Shown here: positions 15,908-25,827 of the stretch, piece after piece | Numbering within the stretch: position 1 is the stretch's first letter | How the letters are laid out: each line of letters opens with the position of its first letter | Source: Thermoflexus sp. | GTDB lineage: Bacteria; Chloroflexota; Anaerolineae; Thermoflexales; Thermoflexaceae | DNA: 26,366 nucleotides | Direction: 5' to 3' | Assembly: GCA_017743605.1 (NCBI GenBank) | Contig: JAGHYO010000008.1 | Location: forward strand, 1 to 26,366 | Translations under genes and position numbers: made by a program | Notes under the pieces: model-generated | What the model was told of the DNA's origin: nothing | Database searches by the model: none | Seen by the model: only the letters and a program-made list of their open reading frames with translations

Positions 15908-16618
15908 TCAGCGCAGGAAGAGCAACGGGACTGCGATATCCACCCACAGGTTGTTCAGGAAGTGCATCAGGATGCAGGGATACATCGATCGATAGCGCAT
16001 GTAGAGCAGGGCGGGGAAGAAGGACCAGAAGAAGATATAGAGGACGATGCCGGGCCCGATGGCGCCGTGATAGAGGGCGAAGAGAACGTTATGCAGGAGC
16101 AGCGCCCCGAGACGGCTGATGCGTCCTTCCAGGGCCGGGAGCACATATCCCCGGAACATGGTCTCCTCAGCCGGGGGGACCAGGATCAGGCCGGCCAGGG
16201 CCGCTGTTGCGAATTCCGGGATGGAGGCGGGCTGGATGAAGCCCCGTTGGGCGGGATCCCAGTAGAGGGGGATGCCGAGGGCTTGCCGCAGGGCGTCGAA
16301 GGGCAGCCAGATCATCGCGGCCGCCCATGCCCCCAGAACGGCCAGCCCGATGGCGTCCGGGGAGAGCCTCCCCCGCCATCCCAGATCTGCAAGGCCGATG
16401 CCTTCCCGACGGAGGATCCGCACGAGGGCCCACGCGGTGGCAGCGGCCCACAACGCGTAGAGCAGCACGCGCAACAGGGCCGGATCGCGGATCCCGAGGG
16501 CCAGGGCCGCTCTCTCCGGAGGGAGACCCGCGGCGCGGAGGCCGGCGAGGGTCAAGGAGGTGGCGAGGACGCTGAGGAAGGGGAAGAGAAGATAGCGGCG
16601 CGGAAGGTCGGTGCGCAT
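15908..16618 (-). CDS. CPBP family intramembrane metalloprotease
   Basis: 236-residue polytopic membrane protein of the CPBP/Abi (Rce1-like) family. All motif residues are present: Glu151-Glu152 and Arg156 in PPAEETMFRGY, His184 in FALYHGAIGPG, and His219/Asn223 in MHFLNNLW. Hydrophobic segments begin at about residues 10, 50, 90, 137, 170 and 190. Such proteins cleave or process membrane-bound substrates, and some act in peptide or bacteriocin maturation and immunity. ATG 16618 has GGGAGGTG. It lies 27 bases after the upstream membrane protein and belongs to the regulator-led operon. The substrate is unknown; the adjacent ABC exporter is a possible functional partner (inference). Confidence 0.92.
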   Translation of the reverse strand: MRTDLPRRYLLFPFLSVLATSLTLAGLRAAGLPPERAALALGIRDPALLRVLLYALWAAATAWALVRILRREGIGLADLGWRGRLSPDAIGLAVLGAWAAAMIWLPFDALRQALGIPLYWDPAQRGFIQPASIPEFATAALAGLILVPPAEETMFRGYVLPALEGRISRLGALLLHNVLFALYHGAIGPGIVLYIFFWSFFPALLYMRYRSMYPCILMHFLNNLWVDIAVPLLFLR

Positions 16619-16645
16619 CTTTTCACCTCCCGATCTCAGGATCGT

Positions 16646-17371
16646 TCAGCTCGCCGCAGCGCGGCGGAGCTCGCGAAGCCCCAGGACGGCCATCGCCAGA
16701 CCCATCAGGCCCTCCAGCGCGAAGGCGAGATCTGGACGGCCGGCGAACAAAGCGAGGAAGGGGACGCCGAAGGCGCAGAGGATGCCCAGCGGGAAAAAGA
16801 GGGGGACCAGGACACCGTAGAGGAAAAGGCCGATCCCGATGGCGTAGCCCCAGAGGGCGGTGGCCGCTCCGGCCGGGAGGGAGGCCGGGCTCAGGCCGGC
16901 GATCAGCACGGCCATCCCGCCCATGAGGATCCCCCACGCCCAGCCGATCTTGGGGGCGATGGCGACCCACAGGGGAGGCATCCCCGCCAGCCGTCCCCGA
17001 CGGGCGGCGACGGTGTAGACCGCCCCGATCCCTCCGGCGGCCGTCAGCAGGACGGCGCCCAGCGTCCAGTCTGGAGAGCGGGTGAGGGTCCAGATCACGG
17101 CGGCCAGGATCCCTGCGATGGCCCACACCAAGCCGGCTGGGAGGATCCCGGCGAGGGGCGCGGTAGCCCCCCAAAAAGCCACGTAGAGGGTAGGGGCCCA
17201 GAAGGAGCGGCCGAACAGCAGCTCTGCGAAGATGTTGAAGGCGGAGTAAAGGCCGAAGGCGATCATATAGTGGGCGGAGTGTCGGGCTTCGGACCGTCCC
17301 TTCATCGCGATCAGCCGGAGGATGTCTACGGTGTCCAGCAACTCCTGAATCGCCTGATCATCCGACCGCAT
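16646..17371 (-). CDS. Hypothetical polytopic membrane protein
   Basis: 241 residues. A soluble N-terminus (MRSDDQAIQELLDTVDILRLIA) is followed by about seven hydrophobic segments, beginning with SAHYMIAFGLYSAFNIFAEL and including AGILPAGLVWAIAGILAAVI, TLGAVLLTAAGGIGAVYTV, WAWGILMGGMAVLIAGLS and LWGYAIGIGLFLYGVLVPLF; the last segment is LEGLMGLAMAVLGL. I do not recognise a family with confidence; similar proteins sit beside winged-helix regulators in other genomes. ATG 17371 has AGGAGGTCCGA. It is the second gene of the operon, 31 bases after the regulator, so it may be sensed or controlled by it. Confidence 0.8.
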   Translation of the reverse strand: MRSDDQAIQELLDTVDILRLIAMKGRSEARHSAHYMIAFGLYSAFNIFAELLFGRSFWAPTLYVAFWGATAPLAGILPAGLVWAIAGILAAVIWTLTRSPDWTLGAVLLTAAGGIGAVYTVAARRGRLAGMPPLWVAIAPKIGWAWGILMGGMAVLIAGLSPASLPAGAATALWGYAIGIGLFLYGVLVPLFFPLGILCAFGVPFLALFAGRPDLAFALEGLMGLAMAVLGLRELRRAAAS

Positions 17372-17402
17372 TCGGACCTCCTGTTCTGTGAAAAGGTGGG
17401 GA

Positions 17403-17720
17403 TCAGCGCCGGGCGCGCGCGCCGGGCTTTTTCATGGACCGCAACAGGGCGGACAGGCGCTCCAGGTATTCCCGCAGCCGGCGGCGGCCCTCCGGGGTGA
17501 GGGTGTAGGTGGTGCGGGGTCGTCGCCCCACGAAGGCCTTGTGCACCTCGAGGAGGCCGTGCTCCTCCAGCACGCGCAGATGCTGGGCCAGGTTGCCGTC
17601 GGTCACCCCCAGCTCCCGCTTCAGGGTCCCGAAATCCAGCTCCCCGGCCTGCAGGAGCAGGCTCATGATCCCCAGACGCACCCGCTCGTGGATGATGGGG
17701 TCCAGATCCAAGATCTCCAT
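17403..17720 (-). CDS. Winged-helix transcriptional regulator (HTH_34-like)
   Basis: 105-residue DNA-binding protein. A helix-turn-helix (ELDFGTLKRELGVTDGNLAQ, about 27-46) with recognition helix NLAQHLRVLEEHGLLE is followed by the wing GRRPRTTYTLTPEGRRRLREYL; this matches the single-domain winged-helix regulators related to MarR/PadR. ATG 17720 (MEILDLDP) is the family start, although its SD is weak; a longer frame to 17804 would pass through the promoter. A near-consensus promoter and a dyad lie upstream, so it probably represses its own operon, which encodes the membrane protein, CPBP protease and perhaps the ABC exporter. Confidence 0.88.
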   Translation of the reverse strand: MEILDLDPIIHERVRLGIMSLLLQAGELDFGTLKRELGVTDGNLAQHLRVLEEHGLLEVHKAFVGRRPRTTYTLTPEGRRRLREYLERLSALLRSMKKPGARARR

Positions 17721-17788
17721 AAATGGACGCTGTCCGCCGGAAGCCCCCGGGATGCGGGGGCAGAGCTCAGGTTGTTCTGTCCGACAAA

Positions 17789-17809
17789 ATACTTTGCGAT
17801 ACAAAGTAT
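17789..17809. promoter_or_regulatory. Operator candidate: 21-base dyad over the regulator's -10
   Basis: Perfect 8-base arms ATACTTTG and CAAAGTAT around CGATA. The right arm overlaps the minus-strand -10 (17805-17810), so a bound dimer would block RNA polymerase. Placement directly upstream of a winged-helix regulator makes autoregulation the simplest reading. Confidence 0.7.
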
Positions 17810-17833
17810 ATGCGCCGGGTTTGGAGTTGTCAA
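17805..17833 (-). promoter_or_regulatory. Sigma-70 promoter of the regulator operon
   Basis: On the minus strand TTGACA (17833-17828) is followed after 17 bases by TATACT (17810-17805). This is close to the ideal sigma-70 promoter. Transcription would begin near 17798, leaving a leader of almost 80 bases before the ATG at 17720. Confidence 0.8.
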
Positions 17834-17869
17834 GGGGTCGGGCCGCGGCTTCCGGAGGGGGGCAACCTT

Positions 17870-17898
17870 TTGGCTCCCGGGGATCCGTGTGCTACGAT
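17870..17898 (+). promoter_or_regulatory. Promoter of the aconitase gene
   Basis: TTGGCT, 17 bases, then TACGAT within TGTGCTACGAT. The start would be near 17905, about 48 bases before the acnA ATG. The core resembles the CTACAAT motif found upstream of other genes in the window. Confidence 0.55.
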
Positions 17899-17952
17899 AG
17901 CCATGCGCGCGTTTCCCCTTCCGAAACCCGACGACGGGGAGGCAAAGCAGCG

Positions 17953-20727
<2,775 letters not shown>

Positions 20728-20731
20728 GAGA

Positions 20732-20756
20732 AAGCCCGGAGGGAGGGCCCGGGCTT
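20732..20756 (+). terminator. Hairpin after aconitase
   Basis: Perfect 8-base arms AAGCCCGG and CCGGGCTT with a 9-base loop, starting four bases after the acnA stop. The U-run is poor, so termination may be partial and some transcripts could continue into the ferritin-like gene. Confidence 0.5.
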
Positions 20757-20784
20757 CTACATCCTCTGATCACAGGAGGTCACC

Positions 20785-21216
20785 ATGGATGAGAAGCTAG
20801 CGCAGCTCATTGAAGGCCTGAACCACGATCTCAACGCGGAGCTCAACACGATCATCCGCTACATCCGACACGCCAGCGTCCTCAGGGGCCTGGCCGGCCA
20901 CGAGGTGCGGGAGCTCCTTCAAAAGGAGGTGATGGACGAGGTCAAGCACGCCATGTATCTGGCCGACAAGATCGTGGCCCTGGGCGGAACCCCGCGGATC
21001 CAGCCCCAGGCGCCCGTCGAGGTCTCCGACTGGCGGGGGGTGCTGGAGGACTCCCTCCAGTTTGAGCTGGAGGCCATTGCGGGCTACCGGGAGCGGGCCG
21101 CCCAAGCGGAGGCGGTGGGGGACATCGGCCTGAAGGCCACCCTGGAGATGTTCGCCGAGGACGAGACCCGGCACAAGGAGGAGATCGAGCGGCTCCTGGG
21201 CGGGCCGGTCTTTTAG
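20785..21216 (+). CDS. Ferritin-like di-iron protein (bacterioferritin-like)
   Basis: 143-residue four-helix protein with a full di-iron ligand set: Glu19 (DLNAELNT), Glu52 and His55 (MDEVKHAMYLADK), Glu94 (QFELEAIAGY), Glu127 and His130 (EDETRHKEEIE). The two ExxH pairs at the same interval in each half are diagnostic of ferritin-like folds. Family roles are iron storage, oxidative defence or an oxygen/peroxide-linked oxidase. Proteins of this short type may not form a 24-subunit shell. ATG 20785 follows AGGAGGT with good spacing. It stands after acnA, an iron-sulfur enzyme, but a functional tie is not shown. Confidence 0.88.
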   Translation: MDEKLAQLIEGLNHDLNAELNTIIRYIRHASVLRGLAGHEVRELLQKEVMDEVKHAMYLADKIVALGGTPRIQPQAPVEVSDWRGVLEDSLQFELEAIAGYRERAAQAEAVGDIGLKATLEMFAEDETRHKEEIERLLGGPVF

Positions 21217-21234
21217 CCGGATGGGCAACAATCT

Positions 21235-21260
21235 GGGGGGTGGCCGTTCGGCCGCCCCCC
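21235..21260 (+). terminator. Hairpin terminator after the ferritin-like gene
   Basis: Eleven-base arms GGGGGGTGGCC and GGCCGCCCCCC with one G.U pair and a GTTC loop, starting 18 bases after the stop. There is no U-run, so termination efficiency is uncertain. Confidence 0.55.
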
Positions 21261-21395
21261 GGTTCACCGAATCGGGAACACCGCTTACATCCTCTGAATT
21301 TCCAGAGACAAGGTCAAGCCAAGAAAAGAGATGGTTGGGATGAGTTGGTGTCGAAAGATTAGTATCGAACAAATTTGTGAAGTTATTCGGCGGTA

Positions 21396-21578
21396 ATGGA
21401 AACCCTGGGCGGTACGCCTGTGTTTGCAGGCACACGCGTTCCGATTCAGGCGTTCCTGGATCACCTGGAGGCGGGGCATACTCTGGATGAATTTCTCGAG
21501 GATTTCCCTACGGTAACCCGAGAACAGGCCATCGGGGTCCTGGAGCACCTGAAAGCCTTATTGCTTGCTGAGGCGTAA
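21396..21578 (+). CDS. DUF433 family antitoxin
   Basis: 60-residue DUF433 protein, with the signature GGTPVFAGTRVPIQAFLDHL, then FLEDFPTVTREQAIGVLEHLK. DUF433 proteins act as antitoxins for PIN-like DUF5615 toxins. It is shorter than most relatives (about 70-80) and an in-frame TGA lies six codons before the ATG, so the N-terminus may be trimmed. The SD is weak (GGCGG). An 18-codon frame (start near 21339) ends in TAATG, overlapping this ATG, and might couple translation. The stop is six bases before the toxin start. Lower GC than neighbours suggests acquisition. Confidence 0.82.
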   Translation: METLGGTPVFAGTRVPIQAFLDHLEAGHTLDEFLEDFPTVTREQAIGVLEHLKALLLAEA

Positions 21579-21584
21579 GACCCG

Positions 21585-21907
21585 ATGTGGATATTCCTTG
21601 ACGAGTGCTTGCCTCGACGCTTAAAAGCGATGTTCACGGATCATGAGGTTCAAACAGTTCTAGAGATGGGATGGCAGGTCTGGAAGATATGGAGATTGTG
21701 AGAAGAGCTGGGAGGCAATTCGATGTGTTTGTGACTATTGATAGGAGCTTCCATCTCCTGAAATTATCGCCTTCTTCAGTGATGCCTCTGGCGGTGATCA
21801 TCTTGAGGGCTCCAACCAACCGCTTCGAGGATCTGCAGCCCCTTATGCAAGAAGTTCACTCGATGCTTTCGGATCTTTCGCCTGGTCAAGTTGCACAGAT
21901 CAGCTGA
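21585..21907 (+). pseudogene. DUF5615 PIN-like toxin, frameshifted
   Basis: The start MWIFLDECLPRRLKAMF and DHEVQTVLEMGW matches DUF5615, with the PIN-type Asp in LDECLPR. The frame then meets a TGA about nine codons later. In another frame the match resumes as AGLEDMEIVRRAG, QFDVFVTIDRSFH (second acidic site) and VIILRAPTNRFEDLQPL and ends at 21907. Loss of one G near 21672-21675 (TGGGCA reduced to TGGCA) explains the shift. The toxin should therefore be inactive unless the missing base is a sequencing or assembly error. The gene ends just before holB. Confidence 0.8.
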
Positions 21908-21914
21908 GGGGCTT

Positions 21915-22967
21915 ATGGGGTTGGCTCGTCGGGTGGTCGGTCATCGGTCAGTCATCCGCCTGTTGGAGCGCCAGCGAGCGGAAGAGCGGATCGCCCACGC
22001 GTATCTGTTCACGGGTCCGCCACAGGTCGGACGGCGGACCCTGGCCTGGGCGTGGGGGATGGCCCTGTTGTGCCCTGACCCAGATCCTCCCTGTGGGTCC
22101 TGCCGCTCGTGCCGCCGGATGGAGGCCGGACATCATCCCGATGCCCTGTATGTGGCCCCCGAGGGCAACAGCCTGAAGATCGATCAGGTCCGCGAGGTCC
22201 AGCGGCTGCTCGCCCTCACCCCAGTGGAGGGGCCTTATCGCATCGTGCTCTTCGATGCAGCAGAGAAGATGACGACAGAGGCGGCGAACGCCCTGCTGAA
22301 GACCCTGGAGGAACCGCCCTCCTATGCGGTGCTGATGCTCATCGCGCCCTCCCCGGAGTCCCTGCTGCCCACCGTGGTCTCCCGCTGCCAGGTCCTCTCC
22401 TTCGATCCCGTGCCGATCCTGGAGGTCCGTCAGGCCTTGCAAGCCCGCTGGGGCGTCCCGGCGGAGCGAGCGGATCGCTTGGCGCGGCGCTCCGGGGGGC
22501 GCATCGGATGGGCCGTGCAGGCGGCCCATGACCCGGAGGTGGAGGCCCGCTATGAGGAGCGGATCCGCCAGATCCATCGCCTGCTGACCCAGAGGCGGTG
22601 GGAACGGTTCCGGTTCGCCGAAGAGCTGGCTGGAGAAGAGGAGGAAACCCGCCAGGCCTTTCTGGAGACCGCTATGGCATGGTGGCGAGACGTCCTGTAT
22701 TGCGCAGCGGGGACGGCGTTGCCCCTGATTCACGAGGAGGACCGCAGGCGCATCCAGCGGGCCGCGGAGCGGGTGGGCCTGGAGGGTGCGCGGGCCGCCC
22801 TGGAGGCCACGCGGCGAGCGTGGATCGCTTTGCAGCGTAACGCCAACGCCCGCCTCGCCCTAGAGGCCATGCTCCTGGACTGGCCTTTCCTTCCCGAGGA
22901 AGATTTCGAATCGGAGCGCCTGCCCGCTCCTGGGATCCTGCTGGATGTGTCAGGAGGCATGCCGTGA
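21915..22967 (+). CDS. holB: DNA polymerase III subunit delta'
   Basis: 350-residue clamp-loader subunit. GPPQVGRRTLA (34 on) is a decayed Walker A with Arg replacing Lys, as expected because delta' does not use ATP. Cys53, 60, 63 and 66 form the zinc site, and SRC (156-158) in TVVSRCQ is the conserved arginine-finger motif. ANALLKTLEEPP (about 124) is shared with the gamma/tau subunits. ATG 21915 has GAGGGG; the upstream TTG at 21891 would overlap the toxin frame. Its stop overlaps the GTG of the next gene. Tau/gamma, delta and beta genes are not in the window. Confidence 0.94.
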   Translation: MGLARRVVGHRSVIRLLERQRAEERIAHAYLFTGPPQVGRRTLAWAWGMALLCPDPDPPCGSCRSCRRMEAGHHPDALYVAPEGNSLKIDQVREVQRLLALTPVEGPYRIVLFDAAEKMTTEAANALLKTLEEPPSYAVLMLIAPSPESLLPTVVSRCQVLSFDPVPILEVRQALQARWGVPAERADRLARRSGGRIGWAVQAAHDPEVEARYEERIRQIHRLLTQRRWERFRFAEELAGEEEETRQAFLETAMAWWRDVLYCAAGTALPLIHEEDRRRIQRAAERVGLEGARAALEATRRAWIALQRNANARLALEAMLLDWPFLPEEDFESERLPAPGILLDVSGGMP

Positions 22968-24346
22968 GCCGTTGCAGAGCGCTCCCCAGCCTCCTCCTGT
23001 TGCTCCTGTTCGCCGGATCCAGCCCCATGCGCCCGGACGGGATCCCTCCAGCGGATGTGGAGAACGCGCTCTGGTATGTGTGGAGCCGCTACGCGCCCGC
23101 CATCCCATCCCATGTGCCTGGTTCTCCTCCGATTAAGGCGCAGGTTCAAGCCGGATCGCATCGAGTCCATCTCCCCTTAGTGATGCGCGCGCCTTCAGCG
23201 GTGCCGGAGTTTCGCGCCCTCTGGGTGACGCGTTTTGACTGGACCCGGGTGGATGGAACGTGGGCGCGGCCAGAGATGCTGGTGGCTATTGTTGATCAGG
23301 CCGCCGCTGCCCGCTTCAACGTTCTCCTGTTTCAGGTTCGCGGGGTAGGGGACGCTTACTACGCGCCGGGGTATGAGCCGTGGGCAGCGCGCCTGACCGG
23401 GACCATCACGCGCACCATGGGGACTTCGCCAGGGTTTGATCCGCTCCGGGTGCTTCTGGATGCGGCCCGCGCCCGGGGGCTTCAGGTTCACGCTCATGTC
23501 AACGTGTATCCGACGTGGCTCTGCGGCGTGGGGGCGCCTGCGGATGGCCTGAACCCGCCTCATCCCTTCTGGACCTTTTCCCGAACGAACGGGCGCTCGT
23601 GGAGCGCATGGCGGGTGCATGACGCCTCGAGGATGCCAATGAGCATCACGAACTGTGGCAGCTACCTCTGGGTCACCCCGGCATGGCCTGGGGTGCGGGA
23701 TCACCTCCGGCGGGTGGTAGAGGACCTAATGCGCCGGTATGACCTGGATGGAGTGCATCTGGACCTGGTCCGCTACCCGGGGAGGGGCTATTCCTACGAC
23801 CCGTTTACCCCCTCCTTCAGCAGTCCAGCGGAGCGGGCGGAGTGGCAGCGGGAGCAGGTGAACGCCATGGTCCGGGAGATCTCGACAACGGTGAGAGGGA
23901 TCCGTCCGCGGGCCTGGGTCACCGCTGCGGTGTGGGGGGTCTATCAGAACCGGTGGCGCTGGCCGGGCTTCACTCAGGGCTATTCGGACTACTATCAGGA
24001 TTCCAAGCGTTGGCTGCGGGAGGGGTGGGTGGACGCCCTCATGCCGATGATCTACCCGGCGGGGCCCTCCGCGAACTGCCCGGACACTACGGTCTGGACC
24101 CTGGATCGTTTCCGCACCCTGGTGGCGGATTTCCTGGCAGACGCCGGCCGGCGCTACGTGTTCCCGGGCATCCACGGGGGTTATGCGTGCTTCCAGGACG
24201 TCCTGGATCGTATCCAGGCCGCACGGGGGCTGGGAGCCCGGGGGATGGCGATCTTCTCCTACGGCCCTCTGAGCCAGCGGGGCTACTGGGACGAGCTGGC
24301 CGCCCAGGCCTTCCTGCAGCCCGCCCCTGTCCCCCCGCTGCCTTGA
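22964..24346 (+). CDS. Secreted GHL10 (glycoside hydrolase-like, family 10-like) protein
   Basis: 460-residue exported protein. A signal peptide (MSRCRALPSLLLLLLFAG) is followed by a linker with HRVHLPLVMR (67-75), a short segment I associate with Chloroflexota surface proteins. The domain from residue 83 (EFRALWVTRFDW) is a TIM barrel of the PF02638/GHL10 type: FNVLLFQVRGVGDAYY, GLQVHAHVNVYP, DGVHLDLVRYPG, VTAAVWGVYQNR, and DALMPMIYPAG. These proteins are thought to act on peptidoglycan or other surface glycans. GTG 22964 overlaps the holB stop (GTGA) and has CAGGAGG ahead, so the two are coupled. Catalytic identity is not proven. Confidence 0.9.
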   Translation: MSRCRALPSLLLLLLFAGSSPMRPDGIPPADVENALWYVWSRYAPAIPSHVPGSPPIKAQVQAGSHRVHLPLVMRAPSAVPEFRALWVTRFDWTRVDGTWARPEMLVAIVDQAAAARFNVLLFQVRGVGDAYYAPGYEPWAARLTGTITRTMGTSPGFDPLRVLLDAARARGLQVHAHVNVYPTWLCGVGAPADGLNPPHPFWTFSRTNGRSWSAWRVHDASRMPMSITNCGSYLWVTPAWPGVRDHLRRVVEDLMRRYDLDGVHLDLVRYPGRGYSYDPFTPSFSSPAERAEWQREQVNAMVREISTTVRGIRPRAWVTAAVWGVYQNRWRWPGFTQGYSDYYQDSKRWLREGWVDALMPMIYPAGPSANCPDTTVWTLDRFRTLVADFLADAGRRYVFPGIHGGYACFQDVLDRIQAARGLGARGMAIFSYGPLSQRGYWDELAAQAFLQPAPVPPLP

Positions 24347-24348
24347 AG

Positions 24349-24370
24349 AGGTCAAAACGAATTTCGGCCT
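24349..24370. repeat. Imperfect palindrome, copy 1
   Basis: Right arm ATTTCGGCCT after central GA; the left arm AGGTCAAAAC differs from a perfect complement at three positions. It starts three bases after the GHL10 stop. A closer-to-perfect copy with the same centre lies at 25676-25699 on the other side of the SPFH gene. Confidence 0.55.
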
Positions 24371-24416
24371 ACGTTCAGAGGGCTTGATCCAACGAGTCAG
24401 AGAGGGGCTGGCCCCA

Positions 24417-24588
24417 AACACACGAAGTCGACCTCCAGGGTTCCCTTGCATACCTCCATTTGTGGATGCCCCCCTCTCTTCACGCAGGCTTGGCTCGGAT
24501 TCGCCCTCGCTGAGGGGGAGGAGGCGCGAGCCTCGACACAAGCACACGAATCCGGCCCCTGGGGCCTGCTCGCATGCCTCCATTCGTG
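24417..24588. repeat. Imperfect direct repeat, two copies
   Basis: A 48-base unit occurs twice, 124 bases apart: both begin near CACACGAA and end with GCATACCTCCATTTGTG (24448-24464) or GCATGCCTCCATTCGTG (24572-24588). Fifteen of those 17 end bases agree. The unit lies in the 271-base non-coding stretch between the convergent GHL10 and SPFH genes. No transposase is nearby. Confidence 0.5.
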
Positions 24589-24617
24589 CGTTCGTGTTCT
24601 CATTCGCGGATGGCCCC

Positions 24618-25649
24618 TCATCCGCCTTTCATAAACTCCTCGATGGCCGCGCGGTGGATGCGGTAGGTGGTCCCGATCTTGCGGGCCTTCAGCTGGCCGG
24701 ACTCGATGAGCTGCACCACGTCTTCGGGGGAGACCCTCAGGTAGGCGGCGGCTTCCTCCACGGTCATGATCTCTGGGGCGAGGGCAGGGCCGGTCGGAGC
24801 GGCCGGGCGGGTCATGCCCTGGAAGAGCTGGGTGAAGACCTGAGCGAGCCCGAAGCTGGCCCCTGCGCCTACGCCGGCCGCGGCCAGCCCCCCCAGCTTC
24901 TGCTGGGCTGCCTCCCGCAGGGCATCCGCCGCCTGCAGCTGGGCGTAGGTCTGGACGTCGAGCAGCCCCATGGCTCGCAGCTCCTCGATGGTCTTCGAGG
25001 AGGGACGCAACGACTGCACGTAGAAGGCCTTGAGATCCAGCCCCAGGGCCCTGAAATCCTCCTGAGCTTTGGCCCGCACGGCCGCGCCGAGCTCCTCGAA
25101 GAACCCGGCCAGGTCCACCACCGGGCGGTTGAAGTTCCCCACCGTATCGGCCAGCTTGCTCACCAGGATGCTGCGCAGGTAATCCACGATGCGCTCGGTC
25201 TCATACAGGCGCTGCACGCCCACGATCTTGTTGACGAAGAGCTGGGGATCCCGCACCTGAAGGGCGAAGGTCCCGTGGCCCTGGAGCAGCGCCACCCCCA
25301 GGCCCAGGCCGGGGTTGCGCACCACGATGGGATCCGGGGTCCCCCATTTAAGGTCGATGAACTCCCGAGTGGAGACGAAGTAGACCTCGGCCGTGAAAGG
25401 GGAGCGGCCGCTGAAAAGAGGACCCAGCAGGTTGATCAGCAGCGGGATGTTGGCCGTGGTCAGGGTGTGACGGCCCGGCCCGAACACGTCCAGGGCCCTC
25501 CCGTCCCGGAAGAACACCGCGACCTGGCTCTCCCGCACGATGAGCTGGGAGCCCAGCCGGAAATCCCCGGCCCCCTCCTCCGGGAAGCGCTGGACGATCT
25601 CCCGCCCGGTGTCATCGGACCACTCGATCACATCGAAAATCCGGGGCAT
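24618..25649 (-). CDS. SPFH-domain protein with C-terminal excisionase-type HTH
   Basis: 343 residues. Residues about 25-240 form an SPFH/band-7-like domain of the YdjI ('virion core protein') type: SQLIVRESQVAVFFRDGRA, FGPGRHTL, ILVSKLADTV and KAFYVQSLRP. A linker rich in Ala/Gly (250-290) leads to a HTH_17 excisionase-type domain (295-341): MTVEEAAAYLRVSPEDVVQL then KARKIGTTYRIHRAAIEEF. SPFH proteins build membrane or cytosolic scaffolds; the HTH domain normally binds DNA, so the fusion suggests a scaffold-bound DNA contact or a regulator. YdjI relatives usually end in zinc-ribbon or GYF-like domains. ATG 25649 has GGAGGGG. No transmembrane helix is seen. Confidence 0.85.
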   Translation of the reverse strand: MPRIFDVIEWSDDTGREIVQRFPEEGAGDFRLGSQLIVRESQVAVFFRDGRALDVFGPGRHTLTTANIPLLINLLGPLFSGRSPFTAEVYFVSTREFIDLKWGTPDPIVVRNPGLGLGVALLQGHGTFALQVRDPQLFVNKIVGVQRLYETERIVDYLRSILVSKLADTVGNFNRPVVDLAGFFEELGAAVRAKAQEDFRALGLDLKAFYVQSLRPSSKTIEELRAMGLLDVQTYAQLQAADALREAAQQKLGGLAAAGVGAGASFGLAQVFTQLFQGMTRPAAPTGPALAPEIMTVEEAAAYLRVSPEDVVQLIESGQLKARKIGTTYRIHRAAIEEFMKGG

Positions 25650-25675
25650 CTTCCCCTCCTAACCGGAGTTAGAAC

Positions 25676-25699
25676 CGGGCCGAAATGAATTTCAGCCCG
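25676..25699. repeat. Imperfect palindrome, copy 2
   Basis: Arms CGGGC-C-GAAAT and ATTTC-A-GCCCG around GA, with one mismatched pair. It lies 27 bases upstream of the SPFH gene start, in the divergent interval. Confidence 0.55.
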
Positions 25700-25821
25700 C
25701 GACTTTCCCCTTGAAGGTCCCGGTCTCATTTTACCGGGGGCAGGGGTTTGCGGGAATCCATCGTACGGCTTGCGCCTCCGTTCCGCGCCCTCCGGAAGAG
25801 GCGGTGGAGGGGGAATGGGAC

Positions 25822-25827
25822 TACAAT
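25822..25827 (+). promoter_or_regulatory. -10 candidate of the IscA-type gene
   Basis: GGACTACAAT holds TACAAT, repeating the CTACAAT core seen for the isomerase. It lies 83 bases upstream of the ATG at 25911. No good -35 is visible. Confidence 0.4.

Noticed and set aside
15842..17500. 552-residue plus-strand frame opposite the CPBP and membrane protein genes
   Set aside because: Low-complexity Gly/Glu/Gln composition and two well-supported genes on the other strand.
20758..21297. 12-base direct repeat TACATCCTCTGA on both sides of the ferritin-like gene
   Set aside because: Short, flanks nothing mobile, and may be chance; no matching inverted ends or target-site pattern.
21891..21914. TTG start for holB at 21891
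   Set aside because: It overlaps the toxin frame and adds residues not typical of delta'; ATG 21915 has a better SD.
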